A stretch of 18,747 bases of DNA from JBIOYL01 sp044870185 (GCA_044870185.1 JBIOYL010000309.1:1-18747); one strand, 5' to 3'. Shown: positions 1-7,092, counted from the first letter of the stretch. Notes: generated by a model not told the origin, from the letters alone. Numbers and translations: made by a program.

Positions 1-2307
1 CGGGAGGCGGCCGCGGCGCACGGGCGGGCCGCCGGCGACGGGGCGGCCGCGGCGCACGGGAGGGCCGCCCCGGAGGGGGCGGCGGCGGCCGCCATCCGGG
101 CCGTGCTGTACCCGTTCTGGGACGCCGGCTTCCAGGTCGGGCACGCGCTGCTCAGCCCGGCCGAGGCGGTCGGACGCGCCGGCGCGGACCTGGACGCGGC
201 CACCGCGCTGCTGTCGGCCCGCCTGGTGGCCGGCGACCCGGCCCTGTTCGACGACCTCGTGGGCCGGCGGCGGCGCTGGCTCGAGGCAAGCGCCCGCCCG
301 CTGGCGCGCCGCATCCTGGACGCGGTCACCGACCGGCACCGGCGGGCCGAGCGGGCCGGCTGGGCGCTGGCCCCCGACCTCAAGCTCGACGTGGGCGGCC
401 TGCGGGACCTGCACGCGCTCGGCTGGCTGGCCGCCGTGGCCGGCCGGCCCGTCGAGCACCCCGACCTGACCGCCGCCGGCGAGCTGCTGCTCGCCGTGCG
501 CGAGGCGCTCCACGGCCAGGTGCGGCGCAAGCTGGACCGGGTCCGCATCGACCTGCAGCCGGCCGTCGCCGGCCACCTCGGCCTGCCCGGCCCGGACGGC
601 CGCGACCAGCTCATGGCCCGGGTGCACACGGCGGCCCGGACGATCGAGCACCTGAGCGTCGTCGAGTCGCAGCGGCTGATCGCCCGGCTGCTCGGCGGGC
701 CGCGACGCTCGGGCAGCGTGCGCCGGCTCGGCCAGGGCGTGCGGGTCGAGGACGGCGTGCTCGTCGCCGACGAACGCCGGGACGCCGACGACCCGGCCGT
801 AGCCCTGGCCAGGGCGGTGCACCTGCTGGCCGCCAAGGCCGGGCACGACCGGCCGGTGGCACCCGCGACGCAGGACTGGCTGCGGCGCAGCTTCGACCGG
901 CCGGCGCCGGCGCGCTGGAGCGAGCCGCTTCGCGTCGCCTTCCTCGAGCTGCTGGCCGGCCCGGACGCCGCGGCCGCCTGCGAGCTGCTCGACCACCTGG
1001 ACGGCTGGCCGGTGCTGGTGCCGGAGTGGAGCCGGGTGCGGGGACGGTCCCAGCACGACCCCTACCACCGCTACACGGTCGACGGGCACTCGTTCGCCAC
1101 CCTGGCCGAGCTCACCCGGCTGCGGGCGGCCGATCCGGCCGTCCGGGACGCCTGCGAGCGGGCCGGCACGCTCGACACCCTGTACCTGGCGGCGCTGCTG
1201 CACGACATCGGCAAGGGCTCCGGGGCGGACCACAGCGCCGCCGGCGAGCCCGTCGCCCGGGCGGTCGGCGCCCGCATCGGCCTGCGCGCCGGGCAGGCCG
1301 AGGAGGTCGCGGCGCTGGTCCGCCGCCACCTGCTGCTGGTCGACACGGCCACCCGACGCGACCTCGACGACCCCGAGGTGATCGGCGCCGTGGCCGCGGC
1401 CGTCGGCAGCCCGCGGCGCCTGCACCTGCTGTACGCGCTCACCGTCGCCGACGCCCACGCGACCGGGCCGCAGGCGTGGAGCGGCTGGAAGGCGGCGCTG
1501 GTCCGCGAGCTGTACGACAAGGTGCTGCGCACGCTCGAGGCAGGACCGGCCGGGCCCGAGCGGGACCTGGCCGGCTGCGCCCGCGAGCTGGAGCGGCGCG
1601 AGCCGGCGCTCGCCGGGCGGGCCGAGGCGCTGCTGCGGACCTTCCCGCCCGCCTACGTCGCCTCGGCCGGGCCCGACGAGCTGGTGGACGAGCTGCGCCT
1701 GCTCGCCGAGCCGCCGCAGCCGGGCACGGTCCGCTACCGCATCGACCGGGCAGGGGCGGACGGGCAGGCGGTGGTGACCGTGTGCGTGCCCGACCGTCCG
1801 GGCACGCTGGCCCGCACCGCCGGCGTGCTCGCCCTCAACCGCATGTCGGTGCTGCGCGCCCAGGCCTGGTCGACCAGCGACGGGCTGGCGCTGGAACGGT
1901 TCGTGGTGCGCCCCCCGGAGGCGCCGAGGTGGGAGCGGCTCGCCGCCGACCTGGAGGCCGCCTACGCCGGGCGTCTGGCGGTCGAGGCCAGGCTGGAGCG
2001 CAAGGCCCGCGAGTACCGCACCGGCCCGCTGGCGCCCGTCGACGTGCGCGTGCTGCCCGACGCGTCCGAGCACTCCACCATCGTGGAGGTCCGCGCCGAC
2101 GACGCCCTCGGCCTGCTGTACGCGGTCAGCGCCGCCCTGTCCGACCTCGACCTGGACATCCGGGTCGCCAAGATCGACACCCAGGGCGCGCGTGTGGTCG
2201 ACGTGTTCTACGTGCGCACCCCGTGGGGCACCAAGCTCGCCGACGAGCAGGCCGGCGAGGTGAGCCTCGCGGTCCGCCACCGCACCGCCCGCCTGTTCGG
2301 CGCCTGA
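1..2307 (+). CDS. glnD: [Protein-PII] nucleotidylyltransferase/removing enzyme GlnD, 5'-truncated by window edge
   Basis: GlnD senses glutamine and adds or removes a nucleotide on the PII protein; in Streptomyces and Corynebacterium the modification is adenylylation of GlnK. The frame is open to the first base, and the in-window start at 103 falls inside the fold (LYPFWDAGFQVGHALLSP matches the second half of the nucleotidyltransferase domain), so the real start and the catalytic GS...DxD motif lie upstream. Then follow the PII-utase segment (KLDVGGLRDLHALGWLA, near 385-430), an HD phosphohydrolase domain (HSFATLAEL near 1087; LLHDIGKGSGADHS near 1198; RRHLLL near 1324) and two ACT domains (VPDRPGTLARTAGVLALNRM near 1790; DALGLLYAVSAALSDLDLDI near 2100) that end the protein as usual. 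About 768 residues are visible. Odd: an Ala-rich repeat in the transferase domain (positions 7-69). No glnK or amtB is visible, but they could lie upstream. Confidence 0.95.
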   Translation, partial: REAAAAHGRAAGDGAAAAHGRAAPEGAAAAAIRAVLYPFWDAGFQVGHALLSPAEAVGRAGADLDAATALLSARLVAGDPALFDDLVGRRRRWLEASARPLARRILDAVTDRHRRAERAGWALAPDLKLDVGGLRDLHALGWLAAVAGRPVEHPDLTAAGELLLAVREALHGQVRRKLDRVRIDLQPAVAGHLGLPGPDGRDQLMARVHTAARTIEHLSVVESQRLIARLLGGPRRSGSVRRLGQGVRVEDGVLVADERRDADDPAVALARAVHLLAAKAGHDRPVAPATQDWLRRSFDRPAPARWSEPLRVAFLELLAGPDAAAACELLDHLDGWPVLVPEWSRVRGRSQHDPYHRYTVDGHSFATLAELTRLRAADPAVRDACERAGTLDTLYLAALLHDIGKGSGADHSAAGEPVARAVGARIGLRAGQAEEVAALVRRHLLLVDTATRRDLDDPEVIGAVAAAVGSPRRLHLLYALTVADAHATGPQAWSGWKAALVRELYDKVLRTLEAGPAGPERDLAGCARELERREPALAGRAEALLRTFPPAYVASAGPDELVDELRLLAEPPQPGTVRYRIDRAGADGQAVVTVCVPDRPGTLARTAGVLALNRMSVLRAQAWSTSDGLALERFVVRPPEAPRWERLAADLEAAYAGRLAVEARLERKAREYRTGPLAPVDVRVLPDASEHSTIVEVRADDALGLLYAVSAALSDLDLDIRVAKIDTQGARVVDVFYVRTPWGTKLADEQAGEVSLAVRHRTARLFGA
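7..69 (+). repeat. 36-bp tandem repeat inside glnD
   Basis: Two 27-bp blocks (7-33 and 43-69) start 36 bp apart and differ at one base (25 versus 61). They encode two copies of a 12-residue unit containing AAAAHGRAA. In E. coli GlnD the equivalent place is a short helix ahead of the LLTLLWD segment; here it is replaced or extended by low-complexity Ala/Gly/His/Arg sequence. The period is a multiple of three, so copy-number change would keep the frame. Confidence 0.85.
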
Positions 2308-2326
2308 GCGGGGCAGACGTGGCGCC

Positions 2327-2361
2327 GCCCGGCGGGCTGGTCAGCGGCCGACCCGCCGGGC
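2327..2361 (+). terminator. Possible glnD terminator hairpin
   Basis: A perfect 10-bp stem (GCCCGGCGGG at 2327-2336, CCCGCCGGGC at 2352-2361) encloses a 15-nt loop, starting 20 bp after the glnD stop. There is no T-run, as is common in very GC-rich actinobacteria, so function is inferred from position and stem only. Confidence 0.45.
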
Positions 2362-2382
2362 CGAGGCGGGGATGCGACCTTG

Positions 2383-2475
2383 GCGCGAGTACGCAAAGGG
2401 GCCCGCTCCGCGCTGTGGAAGCATCCCGGGGAGCTGACCGGCCGCCAGCGTGCCAAGCTCGCCTGGATCGCCGGG
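2383..2475 (+). pseudogene. ISL3-family transposase fragment
   Basis: Thirty-one codons read ARVRKGARSALWKHPGEL followed by TGRQRAKLAWIAG. This resembles the stretch ALWKNPENLT-RQRAKLAWIAKTDP that I know from ISL3-type (IS204/IS1001/IS1096/IS1165) transposases. Nothing before or after in any frame continues the transposase: the DDE residues and the zinc-finger/HTH end are absent, and homology stops at a 13-bp tandem duplication. It is a relic of an insertion sequence, not a working one. The family call rests on remembered sequence and no terminal inverted repeats were found. Confidence 0.6.
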
Positions 2476-2496
2476 TCAACGACCCGGGTCAACGAC
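2471..2496. repeat. 13-bp perfect tandem duplication at the end of the transposase scrap
   Basis: CCGGGTCAACGAC occurs twice head to tail (2471-2483 and 2484-2496). It lies where transposase similarity ends and before S8 peptidase similarity begins, so it may mark a junction formed during decay. It does not match the 8-bp target duplications usual for ISL3 elements. Confidence 0.8.
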
Positions 2497-2547
2497 CGGC
2501 TGGACCGGGCCTGTCGTGGGCGCGCCGCTGCCGCATCCCCTGTGTTC

Positions 2548-2879
2548 GTGGCGCTGGCCAAGACGGTCGCCGCGCTCAACTTCCCTGTGGGTACCTATGC
2601 GTACAACGACCGCGGGGTGCGGGCCACCCCGCAGGCCCTGCGCTACCTGCTGGCACATCGGCCCAACGTCGTGGTCGTGGCCGCCGCCGGCAATGACTAC
2701 GTCGACCGGCCGTGCTTCCGGCAGCCTCCAAGCAGGCGATCGGTGTGGGCGCTGTCGACCGCGGGCCCGACGAGGGCTGGCGGCGGGCCTGCTTCAGCAA
2801 CTACGGCTGGTGGGTGGACGCCTGCGCACCCGGGGTGGACGTGCGCAGCAGCTTCTTCACCTCCACCGGCCCGCTCGCG
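2548..2879 (+). pseudogene. S8 (subtilisin-like) serine peptidase fragment, frameshifted and truncated at both ends
   Basis: One frame reads VALAKTVAALNFPVGTYAYN then LRYLLAHRPNVVVVAAAGND, the subtilase segment with the oxyanion-hole Asn (AAGND). At about 2718 similarity moves to another frame (one base fewer than needed) and continues PAASKQAIGVGAVDRG...RACFSNYGWWVDACAPGVDV, the subtilase pre-serine strand region. The upstream Asp and His motifs and the downstream GTSMA-type Ser motif are all missing; the 3' side is cut where the inverted copy of the Fe-S gene begins (2880). It cannot make an active peptidase. The SNYGWWVDACAPGVDV style recalls S8 peptidases encoded beside ECF sigma and CHAT genes in actinobacteria (from memory). 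The single-base shift could be a sequencing error, but the truncations could not. Confidence 0.8.
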
Positions 2880-3034
2880 CGGACCACCTCGGCCAGGTGC
2901 AGGGTGGGCGTCCCACAGCAGCCGGCGTCGGCCAGCTCGGCGTCCAGGCCCATGCGGCCGAGCAGCTCCAGGTCGGCGTCCATGCCGACCAGCGCCTGCT
3001 GGTGGCAGTGGCCGTGCACCAGCGCCCGCCCGGC
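2879..3034 (-). pseudogene. Inverted, internally deleted copy of the 3' end of the FAD/Fe-S dehydrogenase gene
   Basis: Read on the minus strand, 3034-2916 matches 5821-5939 of the downstream dehydrogenase gene with one mismatch in 119 bp (2931 versus 5924; Val to Ala). Then 2909-2879 matches 6102-6132 exactly. Roughly 160 bp (5941-6101) are missing between the two blocks, removing 52 residues but keeping the frame: GHCHQQALVGMDADLELLGR ... DAGCCG joins directly to PTLHLAEVVR. The copy has no N-terminal 850 codons, no flavin domain and only the first Cys-Cys-Gly turn of the final CCG domain. It abuts S8 peptidase debris on one side and an unidentified ORF tail on the other. Near identity implies a recent duplication or gene conversion with the parent. 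Confidence 0.9.
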
Positions 3035-3164
3035 CTGGCCCCTTCACGTCGGCCGCCATGCAGTACGAGCGACCGAACGCGAGCTGGGCCTGGACGGCGT
3101 CACCGAGGTGCCGCTGTACACGGCCGCGTTCGGGAGGCCCGCGTCGCCGCTCGGAGTGGTGTGA
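3035..3164 (+). pseudogene. 3' tail of an unidentified ORF
   Basis: The last part of this stretch reads ERELGLDGVTEVPLYTAAFG then RPASPLGVV and a TGA at 3162. Third codon positions are strongly G/C, as in real genes here, but nothing upstream extends it because it follows the inverted Fe-S copy. The LGLDGVxEVPLY pattern vaguely recalls the C-terminus of SagB-type nitroreductases; this is a weak resemblance, not an assignment. Confidence 0.3.
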
Positions 3165-3166
3165 AA

Positions 3167-3180
3167 CCCGGTCGACCGGG
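3167..3180. promoter_or_regulatory. 14-bp perfect palindrome upstream of the FAD/Fe-S gene (operator candidate)
   Basis: CCCGGTCGACCGGG is a perfect palindrome centred about 67 bp before the dehydrogenase start. Its size and dyad symmetry would suit a dimeric repressor. With no loop it would make a poor terminator. No second copy was seen in the window and no regulator gene lies alongside, so operator function is a guess. Confidence 0.3.
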
Positions 3181-3194
3181 AACGTGGGGGGAGA

Positions 3195-3218
3195 CGGCCG
3201 GCGTTGGGCGGCCGGCCG
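3195..3218 (+). promoter_or_regulatory. Leader hairpin before the FAD/Fe-S gene
   Basis: CGGCCGGC (3195-3202) pairs with GCCGGCCG (3211-3218) around an 8-nt loop, ending 8 bp before the strong ribosome binding site AGGAGGT (3227-3233). It could terminate read-through from the debris region or shape the leader. There is no direct evidence for either. Confidence 0.3.
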
Positions 3219-3240
3219 ATCCTTCGAGGAGGTCCACGAG

Positions 3241-6177
3241 ATGGTGTCGCTGTCGCCGCCGCGGGCGGGCGCCGCGCCCAAGCCGTCCTCCGCCGAGGCC
3301 AGGGCGCTGGCCGCCATGCTCCGCCAGAAGCTGCGCGGGGAGGTGCGCTTCGACCGCGGCAGCCGGGCGCTGTACGCGACCGACGGGTCGAACTACCGCC
3401 AGGTCCCGGTCGGCGTGGTCGTGCCACGCGACACGGGCGACGTCCTCGCCACCCTGGCCGCCTGCCGCGAGCACGGCGTGCCGGTGCTCGGCCGGGGCGC
3501 CGGCACGAGCCTGGCCGGCCAGTGCTGCAACGTCGCCGTGGTGGTCGACTTCTCCAAGTACATGGACAAGATCGTCGAGCTCGACCCCGAGCGGCGGCTC
3601 GCCCGGGTGCAGCCCGGCGTCGTGCTCGACCGCCTGCGCCGGGCGGCCGAGGCCCACCAGCTCACCTACGGGCCCGACCCGGCCACCCACGCCTGGTGCA
3701 CCCTCGGCGGCATGATCGGCAACAACTCCTGCGGCGTGCACGCGCTGATGGCCGGCAAGACGGTCGACAACGTCGAGGCGCTCGACGTGGTCACCTACGG
3801 CGGCCTGGAGCTGACCGTCGGGCCGACCGGCGACGCCGAGCTCGACGCGATCGTCCGGGCCGGCGGCCGGCGCGGCCAGCTCTACGCCGGCCTGCGTGAC
3901 CTGCGTGACCGCTGCGCCGACCTGGTCCGGGCGCGCTTCCCCACGATCCCCCGCCGGGTGTCCGGCTACAACCTCGACGAGCTGCTGCCCGAGCACGGCT
4001 TCCACGTCGCCCGCGCGCTGGTCGGCACCGAGTCCACCTGCGCGCTGACGCTGGAGGCGACCGTCCGGCTGGTCACCAGCCCCCAGCACCGGCGGCTGGT
4101 CGTGCTCGGCTACCCGGACTTCTACGTCGCCGGCGACCACGTCCCCGAGCTGCTCGAGCACCACCCGATCGGGCTGGAAGGCTTCGACGACACCCTGGTC
4201 GGCTACATGCGCGCGATCGGGCTGCACACCGACAAGCTGCACCTGCTGCCCGACGGGGGCGGCTGGCTGCTGGTCGAGCTCGGCGCCGACAGCCGGGCCG
4301 AGCTGGACGCCAAGGCCGCCGAGCTGGTCGGGCACGTGCGCGCGGCCAGCCGGCCGGCGGCCGTGCGCACCTACGACGACCCGCGCGACGAGCGCGCCAT
4401 CTGGGAGATCCGCGAGTCCGGGCTCGGCGCCACCGCCCACCCGCCCGGCCGGCTGCCCAACTGGGAGGGCTGGGAGGACTCGGCCGTGGACCCGGCCCGC
4501 GTCGGCGACTACCTGCGCGACGTCAAGCGCCTGTGGGACAAGTTCGGCTACCAGGGCGCCTGGTACGGCCACATCGGGCAGGGCTGCGTGCACACCCGCA
4601 ACGACTTCGACCTGAAGTCGGCTGCCGGCGTGCGCACCTGGCGGCGCTTCCTGGAGGAGGCGGCCGACCTGTGCGTCGCCTACGGCGGCTCGCTGTCCGG
4701 CGAGCACGGCGACGGCCAGCAGCGCGGCGAGCTGCTCGGCAGGATGTTCGGGGCCGAGCTGGTCGACGCCTTCCGCCAGTTCAAGCGGCTGTGGGACCCC
4801 GACGGCAAGATGAACCCGGGCAAGGTCGTCGACCCCTACCCGCTCGACGCGGACCTGCGCTTCGGCGCCGGCTACCGCCCGCGTGACCTCGGCCCGACCC
4901 GCTTCCGCTTCGCCGACGGCGGCTTTGTCGCCGCCGCCGAGCGCTGCGTCGGCGTCGGCAGGTGCCGCCGGGAGAGCGGCGGCACCATGTGCCCCTCCTA
5001 CATGGTCACCAAGGAGGAGCGGCACTCCACCCGCGGCCGCGCCCGCCTGCTGTTCGAGATGCTGCAGGGCGAGGTCGTCACCGACGGCTGGCGCAGCGAC
5101 GAGGTCAAGGAGGCCCTCGACCTGTGCGTGTCCTGCAAGGGCTGCAAGGGCGACTGCCCGGTCTCGGTCGACATGGCCACCTACAAGGCCGAGTTCCTGT
5201 CCCACTACTACCAGCGGCGCCTGCGTCCCCGCAGCGCCTGGTCGATGGGCCTGATCTTCTGGGCGGCGCGGGCCGCCGCCAAGGCGCCCCGCCTGGTCAA
5301 CGCGGCCACCCACGCGCCGCTGGTCGCCCCGGCGGTCAAATGGGCGGGCGGCGTCGCCCGACAGCGGGAGGTCCCCCGCTTCGCCACCCGCACCTTCCGC
5401 GCCTGGTTCGCCGGCCACCAGCGCCGCAACCTCGGCGGCCCCCCCGTGCTGCTGTGGCCGGACACCTTCAGCAACTTCTTCGCCCCCGAGGTGGCCCGCG
5501 CGGCCGTGGAGGTGCTCGAGGACGCCGGCTACGAGGTGCGCCTCCCCCGCCGGATCGCCTGCTGCGGGCGGCCGCTGTACGACTTCGGCATGCTCGGGGC
5601 GGCCAGGCGGCTGCTCGGGCGGGCGCTCGACGAGCTGCGCCTGGCGATCCGGGCCGGCGTCCCGGTCGTCGGGCTCGAGCCGAGCTGCCTGTCGGTGTTC
5701 CGCGACGAGCTCACCGGCCTGTACCCCGACGACCCCGACGCCCGGCGGCTGGCCGGGCAGAGCTTCACCCTGGCCGAGCTGCTCGTGCGCCGTAGCGACG
5801 GCTACCGGCCGCCCGCCCTGGCCGGGCGGGCGCTGGTGCACGGCCACTGCCACCAGCAGGCGCTGGTCGGCATGGACGCCGACCTGGAGCTGCTCGGCCG
5901 CATGGGCCTGGACGCCGAGCTGGTCGACGCCGGCTGCTGCGGCATGGCCGGGCCGTTCGGCTTCGAGGCCCGCCACTACCAGACCAGCCTGGCCATGGCC
6001 GAGCGGGTGCTGCTGCCCCGCGTGCGCGCCGCCGACCCGGACACGCTCGTCGTGGCCGACGGGTTCAGCTGCGCGACCCAGGTGCGCCAGGGCACCGGCA
6101 GGCCCACCCTGCACCTGGCCGAGGTGGTCCGCCTCGGCCTGCGCGGCGCCCGGGCACCCGCCGAGCCGCATGAATAG
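3241..6177 (+). CDS. FAD-linked oxidase fused to Fe-S/CCG domains (GlcD-GlcF/YdiJ-like 2-hydroxyacid dehydrogenase)
   Basis: This 978-residue fusion oxidises a D-2-hydroxyacid (lactate, glycolate or 2-hydroxyglutarate are the family's substrates) on FAD and passes electrons through Fe-S centres to a membrane or quinone acceptor. The N-terminal third is a PCMH-type FAD domain (VLGRGAGTSLAG near residue 85; GGMIGNNSCGVHALMAGKT near 155); the middle is an FAD-oxidase C-terminal domain (YGHIGQGCVHTRNDFD near 444; SGEHGDGQQRGELLGRMFG near 485). Two Fe-S motifs follow: C569/C575/C584 (CVGVGRCRRESGGTMCPS) and C629-x2-C632-x2-C635-x3-C639-P. Two CCG modules close it (C774-C775-G and C899-C900-G, with GHCHQQAL between). 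AGGAGGT at 3227-3233 fixes the ATG; the frame stays open upstream to 2380 only through gene debris. Part of its 3' end is duplicated in inverse orientation upstream. No lactate permease or GntR regulator is adjacent, so the substrate is open. Confidence 0.92.
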   Translation: MVSLSPPRAGAAPKPSSAEARALAAMLRQKLRGEVRFDRGSRALYATDGSNYRQVPVGVVVPRDTGDVLATLAACREHGVPVLGRGAGTSLAGQCCNVAVVVDFSKYMDKIVELDPERRLARVQPGVVLDRLRRAAEAHQLTYGPDPATHAWCTLGGMIGNNSCGVHALMAGKTVDNVEALDVVTYGGLELTVGPTGDAELDAIVRAGGRRGQLYAGLRDLRDRCADLVRARFPTIPRRVSGYNLDELLPEHGFHVARALVGTESTCALTLEATVRLVTSPQHRRLVVLGYPDFYVAGDHVPELLEHHPIGLEGFDDTLVGYMRAIGLHTDKLHLLPDGGGWLLVELGADSRAELDAKAAELVGHVRAASRPAAVRTYDDPRDERAIWEIRESGLGATAHPPGRLPNWEGWEDSAVDPARVGDYLRDVKRLWDKFGYQGAWYGHIGQGCVHTRNDFDLKSAAGVRTWRRFLEEAADLCVAYGGSLSGEHGDGQQRGELLGRMFGAELVDAFRQFKRLWDPDGKMNPGKVVDPYPLDADLRFGAGYRPRDLGPTRFRFADGGFVAAAERCVGVGRCRRESGGTMCPSYMVTKEERHSTRGRARLLFEMLQGEVVTDGWRSDEVKEALDLCVSCKGCKGDCPVSVDMATYKAEFLSHYYQRRLRPRSAWSMGLIFWAARAAAKAPRLVNAATHAPLVAPAVKWAGGVARQREVPRFATRTFRAWFAGHQRRNLGGPPVLLWPDTFSNFFAPEVARAAVEVLEDAGYEVRLPRRIACCGRPLYDFGMLGAARRLLGRALDELRLAIRAGVPVVGLEPSCLSVFRDELTGLYPDDPDARRLAGQSFTLAELLVRRSDGYRPPALAGRALVHGHCHQQALVGMDADLELLGRMGLDAELVDAGCCGMAGPFGFEARHYQTSLAMAERVLLPRVRAADPDTLVVADGFSCATQVRQGTGRPTLHLAEVVRLGLRGARAPAEPHE
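5821..5939 (+). repeat. Arm of a 119-bp inverted repeat (partner 2916-3034)
   Basis: This segment of the dehydrogenase gene (codons for AGRALVHGHCHQQALVGMDA onward to the second Cys-Cys pair) reappears reversed at 2916-3034 with 118 of 119 bases identical. A further 31 bp (6102-6132) matches 2879-2909. Together the arms bracket about 2.8 kb that contains most of the dehydrogenase gene. Confidence 0.9.
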
Positions 6178-6262
6178 TGCCGCTCACAATCCACCTCCCT
6201 GCTGCGTCGGGCTCGACAACCGCGTCGACCACCGATGACGGCGCCGCCGATCGACCAGATCC
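6178..6262. other. Convergent gap between the dehydrogenase and the nucleotidyltransferase relic
   Basis: The 85 bp between the two stop codons have no clear hairpin or T-run. Base composition drops noticeably here compared with the dehydrogenase gene, marking the left border of a lower-GC patch that runs to about 7260. Confidence 0.5.
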
Positions 6263-6649
6263 CTATTCCTTGCCTGCCGTTGGCGGGAACAACTCGTGCA
6301 GCAGGTACTGCGCTCTGGGTGGGATAGGCTGATGCGGATAGAGCGACTGGACGTGATCGAGGGCCTCCTCAACTGACCTGAAGCCGCACAGCTTGTACAG
6401 GAGTTGGATATCGTCCTCATCGCGCTCGACCCGGGCGGCCAGCACCTTCATGGCGAACAGGTAGCGTGGCGAGGCGATCCGGACTGCGAGCCCCCGCCGG
6501 TCGAACAGGACGGTGGCGCCCGGGTCCGGGCCCGGGAGGAAGCCCTTGACCCCATCGTTGAGCCAGTCGGGAGGTAGTCCATGGCGGTCGCCGACCCGCT
6601 GGGCAACGAGTTCCCCCAGAAGCATGACGATGTCGTCCCTGGACAGCAT
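6263..6649 (-). pseudogene. DUF6036/AbiEii-like nucleotidyltransferase lacking its active-site segment
   Basis: The ORF encodes 128 residues starting MLSRDDIVMLLGELVAQR and ending HELFPPTAGKE. Residues from VGDRHGLPPDWLNDGVKG to the end follow the C-terminal two thirds of small nucleotidyltransferases of the DUF6036/AbiEii type (PRYLFAMKVLAARVERDEDD, LLYKLCGF, PRAQYLLHELF). Relatives I know carry about 40 residues between the first helix and GDRHGLPPDWL, with the GG-A-M core and the RxTxDID metal-binding aspartates. Here the helix joins straight to VGDRHGL, so the catalytic Gly-Gly and Asp residues are gone while the frame stays open. The gene starts 4 bp after the stop of the upstream partner (6654-7052), the usual toxin-antitoxin spacing. 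The product would be a catalytically dead remnant unless it binds its partner for another purpose. GC is lower than in neighbouring genes, suggesting transfer. Confidence 0.75.
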
Positions 6650-6653
6650 CGGC

Positions 6654-7052
6654 TTAGACACTCTCCAGTGACTGACCGTGGATGAACACACCTCGGTTGG
6701 CCAGTGCCGCAGGAGTCTCGGCGAACGCGGAGGCGTGCAAGGACCTGTAGGGAGTGACAAACCACCACTGGTCGAGGAACCGACCTGGCTGCATCACCCA
6801 AGCGGGGATGGCGAGCCCATGGTCGAAGCAGAGCTGCTCGACCACGCCGGCGAGCATGGCGTCCCAACGTCGATCCCCGGTTGGGGGAGGCTCGTCGGCT
6901 ACCAGCTCGGGACGATCCGTCGAAGGGGCGCGCTTGACCTCTGCGACGAACTGCGCGACCCAGCGCAGGGCCTCACGTTCGTCTGGCACGGCGAGGCAGC
7001 GTCGGATCTGGATTGCTGTCTCGCTGATCGTCTGGAGCATCCGAGTCGCCAT
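6654..7052 (-). CDS. Conserved protein paired with DUF6036 nucleotidyltransferase (antitoxin-like partner)
   Basis: This 132-residue protein has a helical N-terminal half (TISETAIQIRRCLAVPDERE) and a C-terminal block, DRRWDAMLAGVVEQLCFDHG ... PAWVMQPGRFLDQWWFVTPY, ending ANRGVFIHGQSL. That C-terminal block is one I recall directly upstream of DUF6036 nucleotidyltransferases in actinobacteria, often after a helix-turn-helix domain; no HTH is recognisable here. It is probably the antitoxin or regulator of the module. ATG at 7052 is used; ATG at 7040 is an alternative. A TATCCT box on the minus strand (7072-7067) 14 bp before the start could be a -10 element with a very short leader; no good -35 is seen. 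The protein looks intact although its partner has lost its active site. Confidence 0.65.
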   Translation of the reverse strand: MATRMLQTISETAIQIRRCLAVPDEREALRWVAQFVAEVKRAPSTDRPELVADEPPPTGDRRWDAMLAGVVEQLCFDHGLAIPAWVMQPGRFLDQWWFVTPYRSLHASAFAETPAALANRGVFIHGQSLESV

Positions 7053-7092
7053 AGCCAGTCATCAGCAGGATAGCAAGCAGACGAGGCGGATC

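Noticed and set aside
2548..2879. Working S8 peptidase
   Set aside because: The catalytic Asp, His and Ser motifs are all absent and the frame breaks near 2718.
2380..3240. N-terminal extension of the dehydrogenase through the open frame from 2380
   Set aside because: The extension is transposase, peptidase and reverse-strand debris; a strong ribosome binding site and family homology both fix the start at 3241.
3100..6171. 1023-residue minus-strand open frame opposite the dehydrogenase
   Set aside because: It is the complement of a well-conserved gene; its GQVQGG/VAVHQRP composition is the usual antisense artefact of GC-rich codons.
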